Shown here piece by piece: positions 45,821 to 54,372 of a stretch of 64,000 nt of DNA. The stretch lies in the NCBI RefSeq assembly GCF_016786355.1, contig NZ_JADWYX010000005.1, positions 1 to 64,000 on the forward strand, read 5' to 3'. The notes beneath the pieces were generated by a model, which saw nothing but the letters and a program-made list of their open reading frames with translations, was not told the origin of the DNA and did no database searches. Source of the DNA: Frankia sp. AgB1.9 (GTDB lineage Bacteria > Actinomycetota > Actinomycetes > Frankiales > Frankiaceae). A program made the position numbers and the translations under genes. Every line of letters starts with the position of its first letter. Within the stretch, counting starts at the first letter, position 1.

Positions 45821-46186
45821 TCAACAACGTCCCGGCTCGTCCTCGTCCCGGTTGGGACGAGGAATCTGCTGGACGTGCGCCCGGACCCGCTCGGAACCGA
45901 GCGGCCCAGGCACCCGCAACGCACGGGGAAACGCCCTCCGGCGCTCCGCGAGGTCGAGGCATGTCAGGTCGGGGTGCAGATGCGCCCCCCGGCCGGGCAA
46001 GCGGCGGCGAACATCGGGCAGGAGTTCACCGTCCACCACGACGATACGCAGCAGGTCGGACCGCGCCGCCCGGGATCGACAACCAACACAGGTGCGAACA
46101 GCCGACTTTCCGACTGAAGTACCTTCACCTGTCGCAGTACGCCCACCTGAAGTACCGGCGAGTTCCTGCTCCCCACGGCGCGCCAC
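45821..46186 (-). CDS. ylxR: YlxR (DUF448) RNA-binding protein
   Basis: A 121-residue protein. The YlxR core RTCVGCRSRAARSDLLRIVV, then GRGAHLHPDLTCLDLAERRR and AFPRALRV, is a small RNA-binding fold coded between nusA and infB in most bacteria. The frame is open upstream through the nusA 3' end, but GTG 46186, 7 bases past the nusA stop, gives a plausible protein; its ribosome site is weak. The first 30 residues are low complexity. Characterised homologues affect rRNA processing or RNase P activity; the role here is unproven. Confidence 0.8.
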   Translation of the reverse strand: MARRGEQELAGTSGGRTATGEGTSVGKSAVRTCVGCRSRAARSDLLRIVVVDGELLPDVRRRLPGRGAHLHPDLTCLDLAERRRAFPRALRVPGPLGSERVRAHVQQIPRPNRDEDEPGRC

Positions 46187-46193
46187 GGCGAGT

Positions 46194-47369
46194 CTATCCC
46201 GTTGCGCCCCTAGGCTGCCCGCCCGCTGCCGGCGAGCGTCGGGCGCCCGGTCCGCCGGCGCCTGGTCCGGTGACGGCCGGGGCTGCGTCCGGGCGGCGGA
46301 GATCCGCCGGCCCGGCGCCGGCGCGGCGCGGCGAGTCGGCGGGGCGTCGCCCGGCGCCACCATTGTCACCTTCCGTGTCCGAATGGATGTCGATCCGCCA
46401 GCTGGTCAGCCGGGCGGCGAGCCGAGCGTTCTGGCCCTCCCGCCCGATCGCCAGTGAGAGCTGGTAGTCAGGCACCGTGACCCGGGCCGCCCGGCCGGCG
46501 AGGTCGGTGACCTCGACGCGGGACACCCGAGCGGGCGAGAGCGCGTTGCCGACGAACGTCGCCGGGTCGGCCGACCAGTCGACGATGTCGATCTTCTCGC
46601 CGTGCAGCTCGGCCATCACCGCGCGCACCCGGCTGCCCATCGGGCCGATGCACGCACCCTTCGGGTTCACCCCGGCGACCTTGGACCGGACCGCGATCTT
46701 GCTGCGGTGCCCGGCCTCCCGGGCGATCGCGGCGATCTCGACAGTACCGTCCGCGACCTCCGGGACCTCCAGCCGGAACAGGCCCTTCACCAGCTCGGGG
46801 TGGGTCCGCGACAGGGTCACGGCCGCGCCGTGCGGGCTGCGGGCGACGTGCACCACATAGCACTTGATCCGGTCGCCGTGCTCCAGCGTCTCGCCGGGCA
46901 CCTGCTCGGCCGGCGGCAGCACGCCCTCGATCGCCCCCAGGTCGACGAGGACCACCCGGGAGCCGGCCCGCTGCTCGTGGTGCTGGACCACGCCGGAGAC
47001 GATCTCGTGCTCGCGGTCCGCGTACTGGCCGTAGGTGACCTCCTGCTTGGCCTCCCGCAGCCGCTGCATGATGACCTGCTTGGCGGTCGCCTGGGCGATG
47101 CGGCCGAAGTCCGCCGGCGTGTCGTCCCATTCCCGGGCCGAGCCGTCCGGCTGGATCTCCTGGGCCAGGACGGTCACCTCACCGCTCTTGCGGTCGACGA
47201 CCACCCGGGCGTCGGCGACCCGGGGCTCCTCCTCGTCGCCCGCGTCCTGCTGGACGCGGGTGTGCTGGTAGGCCTTGAGCAGCGCGGTCTCGATCGCCTC
47301 GACCAGCGTCTCGAACGCAAGATCATATTCACGCTCGATGCCGCGCAGCTCGGCGACGCTAATTTTCAC
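46194..47369 (-). CDS. nusA: Transcription termination/antitermination factor NusA
   Basis: A 391-residue RNA polymerase-binding factor with an N-terminal domain (VAELRGIEREYDLAFETLVE), an S1 domain (GVLPPAEQVPGETLEHGDRI), KH1 (VNPKGACIGPMGSRVRAVMA) and KH2 (QLSLAIGREGQNARLAARL). The acidic repeats of E. coli NusA are absent, as is normal outside proteobacteria; the last 55 residues are Pro/Ala/Arg-rich. GTG 47369 overlaps the rimP stop (GTGA) with GAGGAG before it. It also promotes rRNA antitermination. Confidence 0.96.
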   Translation of the reverse strand: MKISVAELRGIEREYDLAFETLVEAIETALLKAYQHTRVQQDAGDEEEPRVADARVVVDRKSGEVTVLAQEIQPDGSAREWDDTPADFGRIAQATAKQVIMQRLREAKQEVTYGQYADREHEIVSGVVQHHEQRAGSRVVLVDLGAIEGVLPPAEQVPGETLEHGDRIKCYVVHVARSPHGAAVTLSRTHPELVKGLFRLEVPEVADGTVEIAAIAREAGHRSKIAVRSKVAGVNPKGACIGPMGSRVRAVMAELHGEKIDIVDWSADPATFVGNALSPARVSRVEVTDLAGRAARVTVPDYQLSLAIGREGQNARLAARLTSWRIDIHSDTEGDNGGAGRRPADSPRRAGAGPADLRRPDAAPAVTGPGAGGPGARRSPAAGGQPRGATG

Positions 47370-48187
47370 CGGTCTGTCTCCTCACCCGGGCTCCCGCCGA
47401 CATCCTTGCGGCGCCCGGCGGTCGGCGCGCGCCGGGCATCGCCCGGGTCGTCGGCGCCGTGCTGGTCATCGGCGACGTCCAGCTCGTCAAGGTCAGCGGC
47501 CCCGTCGTCATCGGCCCAGCCGTCATCCAGCTCGTCGCCGACCTCGGCCGCGTCCTCGAAGCCCGCGCCGTCGTCCTCGGCCAGGTCCACGTCGGCATCC
47601 GTCGCGGCCGGGCCGGCGTCCGCGGCGCCGGCGTCGGCCGACTCGCCGCCGGCCGGGCCGAACTCGATCTGGACCACGGCCCTGGCCACGTCGGCGAACC
47701 GTAGCCGTTCAAGCTTCGTCTTCACCGGGCGGCCCCGCCGCGCCGATCCGGCGGCGACCGCGAGGTCGACGCCCTCGTCATCCGCGCCGAGCACCCGGCC
47801 GAGGACGACGGCGCCGTCCACCCGCCGGGCCTCGACCAGCCGGCCGCGGGCCCGCCGCCAGTGCCGAGGCTCCGTCAGCGGCCGGTCGACACCGGGCGAC
47901 GTCACCTCCAGCACGTACGCGCCGGCCAGACCGCGCTCGTCGACCTGATCGAGCAGCTCGGAGATCAGCCGGCTGGCGTCGGCGACCGCGTCCAGGTCGA
48001 TGCCGTCGTCGCGGTCGACGGCCACCCGCAGCACGCTGCGGGAGCCGGCGCGCGACAGGCTCAGGTCGTCCAGGTCGAACCCGGCCTGCGCGAGCGCCTC
48101 GGCGAGCCGGTCGCGGATCTCGGCCGGCGGCGCCGAGCCGCTCGTCTGCGGCCGGTGGCCCGTGCGGCCACTCGCGTCCCGTGCCAC
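47366..48187 (-). CDS. rimP: Ribosome maturation factor RimP with acidic C-terminal tail
   Basis: A 273-residue protein. The RimP core (residues 20-175; LAEALAQAGFDLDDLSLSRA, VLEVTSPGVDRPLTEPRHWR) helps early 30S assembly. The C-terminal 90 residues are Asp/Glu/Ala-rich (DLDELDVADDQHGADDPGDA) and are not part of the normal family length of about 160-180. The start is GTG 48187. It leads the rimP-nusA-ylxR-infB-DUF503-rbfA-nrnA-truB-ribF cluster. Confidence 0.93.
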   Translation of the reverse strand: MARDASGRTGHRPQTSGSAPPAEIRDRLAEALAQAGFDLDDLSLSRAGSRSVLRVAVDRDDGIDLDAVADASRLISELLDQVDERGLAGAYVLEVTSPGVDRPLTEPRHWRRARGRLVEARRVDGAVVLGRVLGADDEGVDLAVAAGSARRGRPVKTKLERLRFADVARAVVQIEFGPAGGESADAGAADAGPAATDADVDLAEDDGAGFEDAAEVGDELDDGWADDDGAADLDELDVADDQHGADDPGDARRAPTAGRRKDVGGSPGEETDR

Positions 48188-48609
48188 GTCGCCCGATCCC
48201 TTCGTTCCTTCTGGTCCCGAGGCTCGTGCCTCGGTGGGTGTGTGCTGGTCTGGGGCGGACCCCCGGGAAGTGTTCCCCCGGTCTGTTCTCGCCCCGCGCC
48301 ATGAACGCCGACCGCCTGGCGCCGCGTCACCGGGTGTTGTCGCCGGCCGGGGACGATCAGGACGCCCGACCGCCAGGACACCTGCCCGCGGTCTGGGTGG
48401 TCTTCGAGATCCATAGCCTACGTCCGTCGCGGTACGGCTCCAATCCAGCCTCCCGCCGGGCTGCCACCTCTGGCCGGCGGAGTCGAAAGCGGAGTCGAAC
48501 TATGGCCGGGCTGTCCGGTCGGAACCGAGCGGGCCGGCACCTCGGCGGCGCACCCGGGCGGGGAGCCCAGACCACGTGGAGCGCACAGGAGTGTGATTGG
48601 CTGCGCAGC
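48188..48609. other. Divergent promoter region rimP / ferritin-like lipoprotein
   Basis: This 422-base gap separates the rimP cluster from the plus-strand lipoprotein. It holds an inverted repeat CCGAGGC-TCGT-GCCTCGG at 48217-48234, which would lie in the rimP leader. No gene with a domain was recognised; in-frame extensions of the lipoprotein ORF into this region look non-coding. Confidence 0.5.
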
Positions 48610-49197
48610 GTGCGAAGGGTCGCGGCCCCGTCCCGGCGGGCAGTGCTGGCGTTGCCGGCGACAGGCCTGGCCGCGACCGGCCTGGCCACGCTCGCCGCAG
48701 GCTGCTCCACGAAGCTGCCGACCAGCTCGGTGGAACCACCGGTCGATCTCGCGGCCGCCCAGGCCGCGGCCGGCACCGAGCGCGCCCTGCTGGCCCGCTA
48801 CGACGCCGCCATCGCCAGCCACCCGGCGCTCACCGGCCTGCTGGCCGGCCTGCGCGCGCACCACGCCCAGCACCTCTCGGCGTTGGCCACGCTGGTGCCC
48901 GGGGTGTCGACCGCCGATCCGACCACGACGCCGTCGGCGGGCGGCTCCGGCACTCCTGCCGCCAGTCCGGCCGGCGCCGCCGCGACGCCCACCGGGCCCG
49001 CCACCGCGCCGGTGGACGACTCCACGGCGGCCCGGGCGAGCGCCCTGGCGGCGCTGGCGGCCGCCGAGCGCACCGCGGCCGGCGCCCACCGGGCCGGCTG
49101 CCTGTCGACGACCACCCGGCTCGCGCCGCTGCTCGCTAGCCTGTACGCGGCCGAGTCCTGCCACGCCGACCTGCTCGCGCTCGGCGCCACCGGCTGA
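48610..49197 (+). CDS. Ferritin-like lipoprotein next to rimP
   Basis: A 195-residue exported protein. The N-terminus has twin-arginine character and a lipobox: RRAVLALPATGLAATGLATL then AAGC, giving a lipidated Cys around residue 33. The mature part is two helical segments around a Pro/Thr/Ala-rich linker, with Glu/His pairs (HHAQH; ERTAAGAHRAGC; ESCHADLL) reminiscent of ferritin-like metal sites. In mycobacteria two genes of this kind (Rv2843, Rv2844) sit beside rimP, supporting the assignment. GTG 48610 lacks a clear ribosome site; an ATG at 48502 is the alternative. Confidence 0.65.
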   Translation: MRRVAAPSRRAVLALPATGLAATGLATLAAGCSTKLPTSSVEPPVDLAAAQAAAGTERALLARYDAAIASHPALTGLLAGLRAHHAQHLSALATLVPGVSTADPTTTPSAGGSGTPAASPAGAAATPTGPATAPVDDSTAARASALAALAAAERTAAGAHRAGCLSTTTRLAPLLASLYAAESCHADLLALGATG

Positions 49198-49263
49198 CCC
49201 GGCCCCGTCCCGCCCGGACGACCCGCGGCCGACCACCCGAACAACGCAAGGATGAAAGGCACG

Positions 49264-49782
49264 ATGGTGGGGACCAGCCGGCCGACGACCACGCCGTCCT
49301 CGACCACGCCGTCCTCGATCGGGGCGCTGAGCCAGGCCGGAGTCACGGCGCTGTCGGCGCTGCTCGCCGTCGAGCATGGCGCGGTGTACGGGACGTCGGC
49401 GGCCGGCGGAGCACTCGCGCCGCTCGGCGCGCCGGCCGGAGACGCCCGGACGCTGGCGTTCGCGGCCTACGCCGCGCACCGCGAGCTCCGGGACCAGCTG
49501 ACCGGGCTGCTGTTGGCCGCCGGCGCCCAACCGTCGGCCGCGCTGCCGGCCTACGCCCTGCCCGTCAGCCCCACGACCGTCCTGGCGGCGCTGACCCTGC
49601 TCGCGCAGCTCGACGACCGCACGGCCGCCGCCGCCTACGACGCGGTCGCGACGGTGGGCGGCCCCACCCGCGAGCTGGTCGTGGACGCGCTGACCCAGGC
49701 GGCCGTCCGCGCCCAGCGGGCCAGGCTTACCGCCGGCAAGAACCCCGCGAGCGCCATCCAGGCGTTCCCCGGCGGCTCCTGA
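49264..49782 (+). CDS. DUF4439-type ferritin-like protein
   Basis: A 172-residue helical protein: ALSQAGVTALSALLAVEHGA, YAAHRELRDQLTGLLLAAGA and LPVSPTTVLAALTLLAQLDD, typical of DUF4439 (ferritin-like four-helix bundle). The function is unknown. ATG 49264 has AAAGG 4 bases upstream; ATG 49252 is four codons earlier but its AAGG is too close. It follows the lipoprotein gene on the same strand, matching the Rv2843-Rv2844 arrangement beside rimP in mycobacteria. Confidence 0.75.
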   Translation: MVGTSRPTTTPSSTTPSSIGALSQAGVTALSALLAVEHGAVYGTSAAGGALAPLGAPAGDARTLAFAAYAAHRELRDQLTGLLLAAGAQPSAALPAYALPVSPTTVLAALTLLAQLDDRTAAAAYDAVATVGGPTRELVVDALTQAAVRAQRARLTAGKNPASAIQAFPGGS

Positions 49783-49806
49783 CCCGGGTACCGGGGCGGT
49801 CCGGGG

Positions 49807-50262
49807 TCAGCGGCGCGACCAGGCGCCCGGGGCCTGGCTGTGCTCGCGGATCAGCTCGGGCAGCTCCCCCGAGGCGATGTCGGCGAGGGTCACGGACTCC
49901 AGCACCTGGCGCAGGCTCACCCGGACCGCGATCCAGACGTCCTGGAGGTTCTTCGCCGCACCCTCGTAGGTGACCTCCTCCGGCCGCCGGCCGCGCACGC
50001 CGGCGAGCGGGCCGTCGGTCGCCCGGATGACGGTGGCCACGTCGATCTCGGCGGCCGGGCGGGCCAGCTGGTAGCCGCCCTCGGCGCCGCGCCTGCTGGC
50101 CACCAGGCCGCTGCGGCGCAGGTCGGTCAGGATGTTCTCGAGGAACCGCAACGGCAGGTCCTGCGCCGACGCGAGCGTCTCACCCTTGACCAGCCCGCCG
50201 TCGCTGGCGGCGAGGGTCAGCAGTGCGCGCAGGGCGTAGTCGGCACGCGCGGAGATCTGCAT
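49807..50262 (-). CDS. Rrf2-family regulator lacking cysteines
   Basis: A 151-residue winged-helix regulator: ISARADYALRALLTLAASDG, LPLRFLENILTDLRRSGLVA and SRRGAEGGYQLARPAAEIDV are classic Rrf2. It has no cysteine at all, so it cannot hold an Fe-S cluster like IscR or NsrR and instead resembles CymR, the cysteine-metabolism repressor. It lies 113 bases downstream of cysA and probably controls the sulfate transporter; that link is inferred from adjacency. Confidence 0.88.
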   Translation of the reverse strand: MQISARADYALRALLTLAASDGGLVKGETLASAQDLPLRFLENILTDLRRSGLVASRRGAEGGYQLARPAAEIDVATVIRATDGPLAGVRGRRPEEVTYEGAAKNLQDVWIAVRVSLRQVLESVTLADIASGELPELIREHSQAPGAWSRR

Positions 50263-50375
50263 GCTTCCATCTTGCCGCGCCTGCCATGATCACGCCCACG
50301 GCGGGTACCGTGCCGCGCGTCCACGGCGCTGGCCACGCCCCGGTCATGGGTTCGCCGGTGGCCAGCCCGTGACGA

Positions 50376-51311
50376 TCAGCGGGGAGCGCGGATCCACACG
50401 CGGTCGCCGGTGGCGAGACCGAGGGCCTCGGACTGCCCGCGGGTGAGCTGGGCCCAGGGCTGCTCCGCGCCGGCGTCCAGCGTGACCCGGACCTCGAAGC
50501 CGATCCGCTGCAGGCTGGCAACCGCCGCCGGCACGGCCTCGGGCGTCTCGGCCGTGAAGATCTCCAGGTCGTGCGGGCGGACCAGCCGGCCGGCGAGATG
50601 GGTGACCGGGCCGAGGAAGCTCATCACGAAGTCGTTCGCCGGCTTGTCGTAGACCTCGGCTGGGCTGCCGACCTGCTCGATCCGGCCGTGGTTGATGACC
50701 ACCAGCTCGTCGGCGACCTCAAGGGCCTCCTCCTGGTCGTGCGTCACGAAGATGGTCGTCACGTGCACCTCGTCGTGCAGCCGGCGCAGCCAGTCGCGCA
50801 GCTCCTTGCGGACCTGGGCGTCCAGCGCCCCGAACGGCTCGTCGAGCAGGAGCACCGACGGCTTGACCGCCAGGGCGCGCGCGAGCGCCATCCGTTGGCG
50901 CTGGCCACCGGAGAGCTGCTCCGGCAGCCGGTCGGCGAACTGCTCCAGGTGGACGAGGGCCAGCAGCTCGTGCACCCGCTCGCGGATCTCGGCCTTCGGC
51001 CGCTTGCGGACCTCCAGGCCGAACGCGACGTTCCGGTACACCGACAGGTGCTTGAAGGCGGCGTAGTGCTGGAACACGAAGCCGACGTTGCGCCGCTGAG
51101 GCGGGACACCCGTGGCGTCCGTCCCGTTGATGTGGATGGTTCCGGTGTCCGGCTGCTCCAGCCCGCCGATGATCCGCAGCAGGGTGGACTTGCCGCCACC
51201 GCTGGGTCCCAGCAGTGCGGTCAGGCCGCCGTCCGCCACGGTCAGGTTGACGTCGTCCAGCGCGACGAAGCTGCCGAACCGCTTCCCGACCGACTTGACC
51301 TCGATGCTCAC
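50376..51311 (-). CDS. cysA: Sulfate ABC transporter ATP-binding protein
   Basis: A 311-residue ATPase. Walker A is [16 protein letters not shown], the Q-loop is [14 protein letters not shown], the signature is [15 protein letters not shown] and Walker B is [15 protein letters not shown]; a short C-terminal regulatory domain follows ([11 protein letters not shown]). It energises sulfate/thiosulfate import through CysT and CysW. CysA is usually a little longer (about 340-360), so the regulatory domain is compact. ATG 51311 is directly after the cysW stop. Confidence 0.94.
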   Translation of the reverse strand: MSIEVKSVGKRFGSFVALDDVNLTVADGGLTALLGPSGGGKSTLLRIIGGLEQPDTGTIHINGTDATGVPPQRRNVGFVFQHYAAFKHLSVYRNVAFGLEVRKRPKAEIRERVHELLALVHLEQFADRLPEQLSGGQRQRMALARALAVKPSVLLLDEPFGALDAQVRKELRDWLRRLHDEVHVTTIFVTHDQEEALEVADELVVINHGRIEQVGSPAEVYDKPANDFVMSFLGPVTHLAGRLVRPHDLEIFTAETPEAVPAAVASLQRIGFEVRVTLDAGAEQPWAQLTRGQSEALGLATGDRVWIRAPR

Positions 51312-52190
51312 CTAGAGCCCACCCTCGTCCAGTACCGCGGCGTGCGGTTCGACATTGTTGGATCCGCTGTTGGATCCGCTGTTCGATTCGCTCCTGATCC
51401 GCCGGAGGTTGACGACGACGATCGTGAGAACGGTGACCACGATCAGCAGGAACGCGAGCTGGTAGGCGCCCGGCTCCAGCTGCTGGATTCGTTCGGAGAC
51501 CAGCAGCGGCACGGTCTGGGTCTGGTTGACGCCGCTGACGTTCCCGGACACCACGAGTACCGCGCCGAACTCTCCGATCGAGCGGGCCAGGCTGAGCACG
51601 ATGCCGTACAGCAGCGCGGGCCGGATGATCGGAATCGTGATCCGGACGAACCGCTGCCAGGCGTTGGCCCCGAGCACCCGGGCGGCCTGCTCCTGGTCGA
51701 TCCCTGCCTCGTCGAGGACGGGAACCAGCTCGCGAAGGATCAACGGCATCGACACGAACGTGGTCGCGAGGATCATGCCGGGCACCGCAAAGATGATGTT
51801 GAATCCCGCGTCGTGCAGGCCGCGCCCGAACCAGCCGTCGACCGGGCCGTAGACCAGCACCAGCGCGAGGCCGACGACGATCGGCGACACCGAGATCGGC
51901 AGGTCCGCCAGCGAGTTGAGCAGCCGGCGTCCCGGGAAGCGATACCGGGTGATCAGCAGTGCCAGCCCGACCCCGAACACCGTGTTGAGCGCGACCGAGG
52001 CCAGCGAGATCTCCGCGGTCAGCCGGAAGGCGGTCACCGCCTGGTGGGAGCTGATCGCCGACCAGAACGCCGACGCGCCCGGGCTCACGGTCTTCCAGAC
52101 GACGACCACCAGCGGAACCAGCACGAGGACCGCGACGTAGGCCAGCGCGACGAACCGCCGGACCAGCCGGCCGGCGCTGCGGCTACCCAC
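51312..52190 (-). CDS. cysW: Sulfate ABC transporter permease CysW
   Basis: A 292-residue permease with about six TM helices and the binding-protein-dependent transport motif (EFGAVLVVSGNVSGVNQTQT near the coupling helix; VLGANAWQRFVRITIPIIRP). It forms the channel with CysT. The C-terminus carries short Asn/Ser/Gly repeats encoded by repeated TTGGATCCGCTG units. GTG 52190 overlaps the cysT end by 8 bases, consistent with one operon sbp-cysT-cysW-cysA. Confidence 0.94.
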   Translation of the reverse strand: MGSRSAGRLVRRFVALAYVAVLVLVPLVVVVWKTVSPGASAFWSAISSHQAVTAFRLTAEISLASVALNTVFGVGLALLITRYRFPGRRLLNSLADLPISVSPIVVGLALVLVYGPVDGWFGRGLHDAGFNIIFAVPGMILATTFVSMPLILRELVPVLDEAGIDQEQAARVLGANAWQRFVRITIPIIRPALLYGIVLSLARSIGEFGAVLVVSGNVSGVNQTQTVPLLVSERIQQLEPGAYQLAFLLIVVTVLTIVVVNLRRIRSESNSGSNSGSNNVEPHAAVLDEGGL

Positions 52191-52926
52191 GGCGGGCCGC
52201 CGCGCGCTGGAGCAGATCCAGGCCGATGATCACCAACAGGCTGACCGCCAGCAGGACGGTGGCGGTCGCCGCGGCGGCGGCGAAGTCGAAGTTCTCGATC
52301 TTCTGATACGCGAACATCGACGAGACCCGGGTCCGGCTCAGCCCGCCGGAGATCAACAGCACCGACCCGTACTCGCCCATCGCCCGGGCGAAGGCAAGGG
52401 CGGCGCCGGAGGCGATGGCCGGCAGGAGCAGCGGGAGCACCACCCGCCGGAAGGTCGTCCAGGGCGATGCACCCAGGCAGGCCGCGGCCTGCTCTGCGTC
52501 GGTGTCGAGCGCCATCAGCACCGGCTGGACCGACCGGACCACGAACGGGAGCGTCACGAAGAGCAGCCCGAGCACGATGGCCCGCTGCGTCCCGAGCAGG
52601 TGGATCCCGACCGGGCTGTTGGTGCCGTACACGGCCAGCAGCACCAGCCCGGCCACGATGGTCGGCAGCGCGAACGGAATATCGATGATCAGGTTCACCA
52701 GCCGCCGGCCCGGGAAGGGGTCGCGCACCAGCACCCAGGCCAGCAACGTCCCCATCACCGCGTTGATGACAGCCACCAGCAGGGAACTGGTCACCGTCAG
52801 CCGCAACGCCCGTACGGCGCTCGGATCGGTGATGTTGTTCCAGAAGCCGCTCCACCCGCCGGTGAACCCGCGCGCGACGACGGCCGCCAGCGGGATCAGC
52901 ACCAGCAGGCTCAGCCACAGCACCAC
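52183..52926 (-). CDS. cysT: Sulfate ABC transporter permease CysT (N-terminus probably frameshifted)
   Basis: A 247-residue permease with TM helices and the EAA-type loop LGASPWTTFRRVVLPLLLPA. As read it starts at GTG 52926 inside the first TM helix (VVLWLSLLVLIPLAAVVARG), which is too late. The same frame upstream continues as LQRLHRLGRGSGLGLGL, like a normal CysT N-terminus, but has no start before the sbp stop. An ATG at 52999 overlaps that stop (ATGA) in the neighbouring frame and begins MSTLVEPAPTASPAR. A one-base shift near 52930-52970 would join them. Confidence 0.85.
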   Translation of the reverse strand: MVLWLSLLVLIPLAAVVARGFTGGWSGFWNNITDPSAVRALRLTVTSSLLVAVINAVMGTLLAWVLVRDPFPGRRLVNLIIDIPFALPTIVAGLVLLAVYGTNSPVGIHLLGTQRAIVLGLLFVTLPFVVRSVQPVLMALDTDAEQAAACLGASPWTTFRRVVLPLLLPAIASGAALAFARAMGEYGSVLLISGGLSRTRVSSMFAYQKIENFDFAAAAATATVLLAVSLLVIIGLDLLQRAAARRG

Positions 52927-52995
52927 CAGCCCCAGCCCCAGCCCAGACCCGCGGCCGAGCCGGTGAAGCCGTTGGAGCTGGCTCCACCAGGGTGC

Positions 52996-54105
52996 TCATC
53001 CGGTGGCGTTCTCGATCTTCGTCACGATGCCGGTGTCGGCGCCGAAGAAGTCCTTGTTGACCTTGGTCCAGCCGCCGAGGTCCTTGATGGTCGTCAGCTT
53101 GGCGACGGTCGGGAACGGCTTGCTCGGGTCGTTCGCGCCCTGCACGGTGCCGACGGTGACGTTCTTGTCGACCGGCCGGAAGCCCTTGCTGGCGAAGATC
53201 GCCTGACCCGCGTCACTCCGGGCGAAGTCCAGGAACGCCTTGGCCGCCGAGTTGGCGGTGAGGGTCACCGCGACCGGGTTCTCGATCAGGAAGCTTTCCT
53301 TCGGGACGACGTAGTCGAGGCTCGTGCCCTTCTGCCGGGCGCCGATGGCCTCGTTCTCGTACGAGATCAGCACGTCGCCGGTGCCCGCGGTGAAGGTCGT
53401 GGTCGCCTCGGCGCCGCTGGACGGCTTGCTCACGACGTTCTTGAAGAAGGACGTCAGGTACGCCTGGGCATCCGCGTCCGTGCCACCCTCAGCGATGATG
53501 TGCTCGTAGGCCGCGAGGATGTTCCACTTGGCCGAGCCGGAGGACGCCGGGTCGGGCGTGACGATCTTCACGCCGGGCTTGATCAGGTCGTCCCAGCCGG
53601 TGATGTGCAGCGGGTTGCCCTTGCGGACCGCGATCACGACGACAGAGTCGGAGATCTGGCCCTTGTTGGCGTCCGAGTTCCAGCTCGCGTCCACGAACTT
53701 CGGCACCAGGCGCGTCACGTCCGGGTCGAGCGAGAAAGCGACGAAGTCGGCCTTCTGGCCAGCCGCCACGGCCTTGCTCTCGGTGCCACTCGCCCCGAAG
53801 GTCTCCGAGAACTTGACGCCCTTACCGGCGTCGGTCTTGAGGAACGCCACCTCCAGCGCGTCGTACGCGGGCTTGGGAACCGAATACCCGACGATCGCGA
53901 CTGTCTGGCCCGCGTTCGGGCCCGGGGTGCTGCTCGCCGCCGCGCTGCCGCCGCCGCCCGAGCTGCCGCCGCACGCGGCCACCGCCAGCGCGACAGCCGC
54001 ACCAGCAGCGATCAGGGGTACCCCGCGGCGCATGCGGCCCGCTGTTGGCCCCCATGTCCACGGACCCGCTCCCCGCCCAGATGACCCCAGCCTCGTGGGC
54101 TTCAT
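52996..54105 (-). CDS. sbp: Sulfate-binding lipoprotein
   Basis: A 369-residue periplasmic-type binding protein. The signal sequence ends in ALAVAACGGS (lipobox Cys). The sulfate-binding core shows GYSVPKPAYDALEVAFLKTD, FGASGTESKAVAAGQKADFV, DVTRLVPKFVDASWNSD, VKIVTPDPASSGSAKWNILA and DVLISYENEAI, the last typical of Sbp/CysP. The frame is open to 54246, but ATG 54105 has GGGAGG at 7 bases. It begins the sulfate transport operon. Confidence 0.95.
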   Translation of the reverse strand: MKPTRLGSSGRGAGPWTWGPTAGRMRRGVPLIAAGAAVALAVAACGGSSGGGGSAAASSTPGPNAGQTVAIVGYSVPKPAYDALEVAFLKTDAGKGVKFSETFGASGTESKAVAAGQKADFVAFSLDPDVTRLVPKFVDASWNSDANKGQISDSVVVIAVRKGNPLHITGWDDLIKPGVKIVTPDPASSGSAKWNILAAYEHIIAEGGTDADAQAYLTSFFKNVVSKPSSGAEATTTFTAGTGDVLISYENEAIGARQKGTSLDYVVPKESFLIENPVAVTLTANSAAKAFLDFARSDAGQAIFASKGFRPVDKNVTVGTVQGANDPSKPFPTVAKLTTIKDLGGWTKVNKDFFGADTGIVTKIENATG

Positions 54106-54297
54106 ATCTGTTCCTCCCAGGACACGCACACAGCGACGGTACACGCAAGTCAATCGGACTTGTCGGGAACGACAGCATGCCAGAGGGATCACGGGAGAAC
54201 CAGTCGCTCGTTGCACCAATGACACGATCTTGTAACAATCGGCCATCAGCGTAGAACGAGCGGAATGACCAAGCTCAAAAACCCTGCCCGGCCGAGA

Positions 54298-54342
54298 GAA
54301 TCGCTTTCTCTAGTTATCTCATCGGAATTATGAAGAATAGGC
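54298..54342. promoter_or_regulatory. AT-rich island upstream of sbp
   Basis: A run including TAATTCCGATGAGATAACTA (minus strand) is much richer in A/T than anything nearby and lies about 190-240 bases before sbp. Rrf2-type regulators bind AT-rich dyads, and one is encoded at the far end of the operon. No perfect palindrome is visible, so this is a candidate only. Confidence 0.3.
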
Positions 54343-54372
54343 CGAGCAAGAGCACCGGGGTATCCCGACGAT

